Of a stretch of 64,000 nucleotides of DNA, positions 59,117 to 64,000 are shown piece by piece (within the stretch, counting starts at the first letter, position 1; every line of letters starts with the position of its first letter). The notes under the pieces were generated by a model. It had not been told where the DNA came from. It worked only from the letters and a program-made list of their open reading frames with translations, and did no database searches. The translations under genes and the position numbers were made by a program. Source of the DNA: Periplaneta americana (Eukaryota > Arthropoda > Insecta > Blattodea > Blattidae); NCBI RefSeq assembly GCF_040183065.1, contig NC_091120.1:71202708-71266707 (forward strand), in the 5' to 3' direction.

Positions 59117-60850
59117 TTACATTGTCAATTTCATTTTTGTTTCCTTTCTGCTTTTATTCTTCAAAGTTCTATTAATTGTGCCACATACTGTTTGGAATGA
59201 TTGTAATTTTATTTTTTTAGCAGTATCCTTTTTGTAACTCACATCACATCCCAGGTACTTAAAATTTGTTACTTGTTCTACTGCTTTATTATCTATTTCA
59301 ATCTTAGATCTTACAGTATTTTTGCCTTGAAATACCATTACTTTTGTTTTTGTATTTGATATGTTAAAGTTATGCTTCTGGCATATTTTATTCAGTTCAT
59401 ATACTGCTCTTTGTAGTTTTGTTTCAGTATCTTGTATTACAATCATATCATCGGCAAATACCAGAATATTAATTTTTATTCCTCTATCAATTAAAATTCC
59501 AGGATCTACTAAAATTTTCCATTGTCGAACAATTTCGTCAGCATAAATATTAAACAGTGTCGGTGATAAACTACACCCTTGTCTTAAGCCTATATTTGTT
59601 TCAATTTCTCGAGTTAAATGTTTTCCAGTATTTACGGTAATTCTTGAGGCATTATATAAACTCTTAATCATTCTGATAATGTGCTGTGGGTAGCCTTTAG
59701 ATTGTAATATTTGAAATAGTTTTGGCCTGTCGACTTTATCAAATGCTTTCACAATATCTATAAAAGCCATGTGTGTTTCTAAATTGAACTCTCGGCGCTT
59801 TTCTATTATTTGCTTCACTGTGAATACATTATCAGTGCACGATCTTCCCTTTCTAAATCCGCTCTGTTCTTCCAGTATCAGAACGTCAGATAAGATTTGC
59901 AGTCTTTTATTTATTATTATTGTGAGAATTTTATAACCTACATTCATAAGAGTTACTCCTCTATAGTTTTCACATTTATTTCTGTCCCATTTTTTAAAAA
60001 CTGGAATTATTAATCCAACGTTCCATTCGTCTGGAATTTCGCATTTTTGCCAGCACATATTATAGAAATGTACTAATCTTAGTTTCAAGATCAGTCCGCC
60101 ATATTTAAGGAGTTCTGCTGTCATTCCATCCAATCCAGATGCTTTTCTATTTTTGGTTAATAATAGTGCTTGATTTACTTCTTCCAAAGTTATGGGGACG
60201 ATAAATATGTTATCATAGTTATTTTCTTCATTTGGCTCTATTTCGTTCTCACTTCTGTTAGTATCATACCATAATTTTCCATAGTGATCTATACATTGTT
60301 CTTCTGATATATAATTTAGGCACGAGGTTTCCTTTTCTGCTTTATTCATATGTTTTAACACCTTATAAGCCATTTGTTGACGTCCATGAACATCATCCTC
60401 TATCCTAGATATAAAAGTATCCCAGGATTCTTGATGTGCGTCTCTTACTAATTTTTTTGCCTGGTTCCTCTTTACTTTATAAATCTGGTACGTTTCTGTA
60501 TTCTTATTTTGAAGATAATGTAAATACCATTTTTGTTTTTCTTTAATTGCTTTTTCAATCTCTTGGCTCCATATACGCACCCCTTTTTTACTTCGTATTT
60601 TCTTTTTCTTTTCTAAAACATCAGATGCCGTTTTAATTACAGTATTTTGTATTACTTGCCATTCTAGCTTTATGTCTTCCTCAGTTGGTATTTCCGAAAG
60701 ACATTTACCAAGTCTTGTTTGATACAAGTTCCTTATGCTATCTTCCTGTAGAAGGTATGTTTTGTATACTTCATCATCTCTTTTCTCGAGCAAGTATTGT
60801 TTTTTCCATCTATATAACATTATTAATTTTGCTATGACTAAATAATGGTC
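59117..60850 (-). pseudogene. RTE-like reverse transcriptase
   Basis: A 606-codon open frame, nominally from 60937, but its first ~29 residues read through the nested insertion. Real RT-linked sequence starts at HYLVIAKLIMLYRWKKQYLL. Recognisable blocks: KKGVRIWSQEIEKAI, NRKASGLDGMTAELL, ENYRGVTLMNVGYKI, EEQSGFRKGRSCTDN, IDIVKAFDKVD, GLRQGCSLSP and VFADDMIVIQDTE. It ends at a frameshift near 59117 and resumes as 59117-58800. The frame is otherwise clean, so the element is young. Confidence 0.88.
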
Positions 60851-60961
60851 TAATATGAACCAAGAGGACACAGAAATGTTGGTAGACCAAGAACAAGATG
60901 GATAGACGACATAAACTTTGAAGACGGAACAGGCCAATAGGCCTAATCCCTGTGATTGATG
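60851..60961 (+). mobile_element. Nested 111-bp LINE 3'-end fragment
   Basis: Flanked by a perfect 17-bp duplication ATGACTAAATAATGGTC (60834-60850 and 60962-60978). The plus strand reads VGRPRTRWIDDI near its start, the Arg-rich end of another RTE-like ORF. It ends in a TGATTGATG tail, a severely 5'-truncated copy. Confidence 0.9.
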
Positions 60962-61521
60962 ATGACTAAATAATGGTCAGTATATAGATCACTTCCTCTG
61001 TGTACTCTCACATTCTGTGCTAATTTGTGTAATTTTTCGATTACAATAACATAATCTATTAACGACCTGTATTCTCGCCTGGACCAGGTGTACTTATGAA
61101 TATCTTTCTTTCTATAGAAAGTATTCGTGATTTTCAAATTGTTGAAAGTTGCAAAATTCCTCAGTTCTTTCCCATTTTCGTTCAAATGATTTTCTCCATA
61201 AGTCCCAACTATTTTAGAGATGGGAAGATTGCCCACTCGTGCATTCAGGTCCCCACTTATTATGACATGATCGCTTTTGGTGCAATTGTCTAATTCCTTT
61301 TGTAATATTCTATAGAATTCTTCTGTATCTTCTTTTCTGCCCTCTTCTGGGGCATATACTCCTATTACTGTCAGATGGCCTCTCTTAATTTTCAATCTGA
61401 GTGTTACAATTCTTTCGTTTACATATGCATAGCTTCTAATTTTTGTACTCCATTTTCTATCCACAAGGATAGCTACTCCGCAACAAGCTCTTTGGTTTTG
61501 TTCTACACCACTATAAATCAT
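60943..61521 (-). pseudogene. APE-type endonuclease of the RTE-like LINE
   Basis: 192 codons. RACCGVAILVDRKW, TVIGVYAPEEGRKED, HVIISGDLNARVGNLP, YTWSRREYRSLIDYV and HRGSDLYTDHYLVI are the conserved endonuclease blocks (catalytic Asp-Asn in GDLNA, terminal DH). The first strand (WNVRGLA) is upstream in a different frame, separated by frame breaks around 61530-61575. Confidence 0.85.
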
Positions 61522-62034
61522 AGTAAAATCCTCTAGATCTTTCGTCCCTTTTTGTTTCTGTTATGACTGCAATATTTATTCCTTTTTTTTAAGTTCGTTG
61601 TTGAGTTCTTGTTCTTTTGTTGCTAGTCCTCTGACATTCCAGGTCCCTAATTTCAATATATCGTCTCGTCCAAATCGTTTTCCTCTGTCGTGGCCATGTC
61701 GTTTACCGATGTTTCCGTCCGGCTGTTTCCTTTGAAGCGTTTCAGTAATAGATAATTCATCTGGCCGCCATACGAGGGCTGCGAAGATATATTTAGGTGA
61801 TGGGGTTGCCATCTTTCAGCCTCCTAACAGGCTTGGTTTGTCTTCGAGGTTCCTTCCTCTAGGCAGACTGATTTCACCTCAGCTTAAGAGATCTGTCTTC
61901 CCTCCACGTTACCCTGTGGATGGGGCCCTTAACAGGTACTACCCTCCGGGCCAGAAGGACCTGTAGCTTCATGTAGGCAGGGTCGCTACTCCCTGAAGTG
62001 AGACTGTCTCCTAAGAGAGTTCCCACCCGTTACC

Positions 62035-62203
62035 ATCACATTTCGCACCCATGTTGGCTAAATGGCATTGAATTGGGGCCAGAATTTGTATGAAGTTTAT
62101 CGTCCCTCAAATATACAAGATGAATCTACAATCTTTAAAATCGCCCTTTCCTCTGACGGACTCTGTATAATGATGTAAGACCAACAGTTCAACTTCCTGT
62201 ACC
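62035..62203. repeat. 169-bp direct repeat, right copy (target duplication)
   Basis: Same 169 bp as 58574-58742 with three substitutions. The LINE 5' end abuts its left edge. Host sequence continues uninterrupted to the right (ATGTGTACCAAAGTATTATC). Confidence 0.9.
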
Positions 62204-63958
62204 ATGTGTACCAAAGTATTATCCTTTAAGTGATGAGAGCTTTTGCCGCTTACTTCGCTACGCTTGTCTTGCTCTGCAACCATGGGCACATTAAATTTTC
62301 AACCAACTTCGATGTTCCTGTTTTGTGAACATAGCCAAAACACAACAGTTTAAAAAGGTAACTCACACAACATTACATTCTTCTCACCCAGCACAAGGGA
62401 AAGCCCGTTTACTGTGAGGTAGATAAGACATAGACCAACATATTGTAGAAATGAATAATTCATTCCGTCTCGTTTCCCTTCCAAAGCCATGTTGCCAATA
62501 ATTAAGTTTCAACCCACGTATACTTATATCTCTTTCCTTCACTGCATTATTTCCTCTTCTGAGGTAGACTATGATCTCAAACCGGTACACCGGAATTTCA
62601 AACGCATGTTTTGATAACAGATACAGACACATGTAAAATCACAGCGTACAAAGCCAATATTCTGAACGTATGGACAACTCTTGAGTAGATATTGTAGGTC
62701 ATCAAAGCTCCAAATGTCAAGAGAATGAGACTAAAATACCTGAAAAAAATGTAGGCCTATTTGTAATTAAATTAGTGGGATCATTCAATAACTAAATTGA
62801 CATTCAAATATATATATATATATATATATGTTTTATACATATATTATTCCATGATCTGTGGATATGGAGTGGCAACTATGGACATTATTGCAACATATTC
62901 ACAAACATAAGTAATGTAGCTAAATTTTCAAAGCAACTGTACAATGTAACATGTCATTTTGAAGTAGGCAACGTGATACAAGAACTGTTCCTTCAAACAA
63001 GAGAATTGCACTACGGATACCTAATCAAGAAACTGTAAACAATACGTTATCTACATTATGAACGATTCCAAAACCTGTATGTGGATTTAAATATTTAAAA
63101 ATGGTAGAAATGTTATTATTGATTAAGAACGCCGAGGATGATCTGTTGAAGCTTCAATACTAATGCTTGAAATAAAGATTATTCCCTAAGATAAGATGCA
63201 ACTGTTAAATATACATATGGCACTAGAATTGCATGTAGGCCCTAAGTGTGAAAACTGCATTCCATTGTCCATAACCGACTGCACTATCATAAAACGTATT
63301 CAATATGAGTTGCTGCAGATAATTATTGTGACATGGGATGAAATGAAGATACATCACTTCGAACAGGAATCCAAGACCATTGGAATCATCCATTCTTAAT
63401 AAATAATGACATAAATTCTCATCACCTAAGGAGAAAAATTAAAACTATGATTGTTTCAGAATTGAAAGGTAATAACAAGTATGATTTACGATGCCAAAGG
63501 GGCAATTTTACATGACTTCGTTAAGAGCATTGTACTGTGAATATCGATAACAATTACACTGACTTCTGAGGAAAAATTGGAGAGAACGTTATTGTGAAGA
63601 TGGCGTTCGACGCTCAAATTTGGGTTCTACTTATCTTGGCCAAAGCTTGACCTATATGTCTTCTCAAACCAGTGTCAATTCTCTTTCAATGACAGGTCCT
63701 TAATTTGCTGTTACTCGCCCCAATGCTACGAGCAGACTCATAGCTGTCGCTAGAGATGAGAGCCAAGGACAACACTTGGTCTGAGGGTGCTCTGAGTTCA
63801 CCAAATGCTCTAGATCAACTTCACACTCGAAATGAATTATAATGGAGATGTTGGTGATGTTGATGGAGAATAAAACTGATGAGAAATCACAGGAGGGCCG
63901 TAGAAAATCCCCTGTGCTTCCTGGAACACAGAAAACCATCAAATGTACTAGCGATCTA
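62204..63958. other. Intergenic DNA, no gene called
   Basis: The minus strand at about 62325-62260 reads MFTKQEHRSWLKI, faintly like the start of a mariner-type helix-turn-helix, but it is broken and too short to call. (TA)n lies at 62811-62830. A 96-codon minus-strand frame (63990-63700) begins in the poly-G tract and has no domain. Confidence 0.4.
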
Positions 63959-63959
63959 A

Positions 63960-63976
63960 GGGGGGGGGGGGGGGGG
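63960..63976. repeat. Poly-G run
   Basis: 17 consecutive G near the window end, followed by AGAAG. A possible assembly-sensitive homopolymer. Confidence 0.9.
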
Positions 63977-64000
63977 AGAAGTCCTGACATATCACTATTA

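Larger units (their letters stand above)
58743..62034 (-). mobile_element. RTE-like LINE, nearly full length
   Basis: 3292 bp on the minus strand. The 5'UTR runs from 62034 to 61813. The ORF start is at 61812 (MATPSPKYIFAALVW). The endonuclease runs from about 61640 to 60950 (LGTWNVRGLA, ITETKRD, VIGVYAPEEGR, SGDLNARVGN, DHYLVI). The RT is within 60850-59117, with motif A IDIVKAFDKVDR, motif B IGLRQGCSLSPTLF and motif C FADDMI. The thumb and tail (LGCDVSYKKDTAKK, LLYGSESWVTTK, RRDQGRPMKRWSDL-stop) end near 58800. The 3' tail is (GAA)8. Frame breaks occur near 61550 and 59117. A nested 111-bp insertion at 60851-60961 interrupts the endonuclease-RT junction. The length matches full-size RTE elements. 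Confidence 0.9.

Noticed and set aside
63608-63652. Small signal-peptide-like first exon (MAFDAQIWVLLILAKA)
   Set aside because: It ends in a stop without a GT donor at a usable position, and no TATA or initiator pair lies upstream.
63700-63990. 96-codon minus-strand gene starting MSGLLPPPPP
   Set aside because: It starts in a poly-G homopolymer and has no domain or promoter.

Overview
The window looks like nuclear DNA of an insect with a large, repeat-rich genome. A cockroach (Blattodea, Periplaneta-like) is the best guess. That guess rests on AT-rich intergenic DNA, spliced genes with arthropod-type TATA and TCAGT/CCAGT promoters, and LINE and SINE families that I associate with cockroach genomes. 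There is nothing prokaryotic in it: no operons, rRNA or CRISPR.

Host genes. The clearest host content is a family of three paralogous two-exon genes for secreted Gly/His-rich and Val-Pro-rich structural proteins, probably cuticle-like: gene 1 (18071-24512, +), gene 2 (37813-39097, -) and gene 3 (56727-57766, +). Each has a 5-codon first exon, an intron in the signal peptide, a Lys-Arg cleavage site, expanded GYGHGG-type repeats, a PVPV-repeat core and a conserved C-terminus. All three share one core promoter (a 23-bp box, then exactly 12 bp, then TATA, then CAGT about 31-32 bp on) and a 3'UTR motif. One isolated exon of an unidentified host gene lies on the minus strand at 30931-31043.

Mobile DNA fills much of the rest. 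0.6-4.8 kb: a Jockey/CR1-like LINE split by a 1.13-kb LTR-like insertion. 5-17 kb: SINEs, RTE-like LINE fragments, hAT and foldback elements, microsatellites and a tRNA-like/minisatellite inverted arrangement. 16.5-17.9 kb: a hAT remnant just upstream of the gene 1 promoter. 18-23.5 kb: the gene 1 intron, enlarged by a Tc1-like derivative and by a repeat carrying its own 1.14-kb TIR element. 26.5-35 kb: an RTE-like LINE, a pogo-like remnant, a Helitron, a mariner-derived foldback element and a mariner with a substituted catalytic Asp. 40.8-41.9 kb: a giant inverted repeat. 48.0-50.2 kb: a complete-looking hAT transposon with intact transposase and perfect 8-bp target duplication, next to an (ATATG)n satellite. 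52-54.7 kb: LINE and transposase relics. 58.6-62.2 kb: a nearly full-length RTE-like LINE flanked by a 169-bp direct repeat, carrying a nested LINE fragment.

The genes do not form a pathway. The coherent story is a small, probably co-expressed family of structural-protein genes being diversified by internal repeat expansion inside a transposon-dense neighbourhood. All family names come from reading the sequence; no database search was run.
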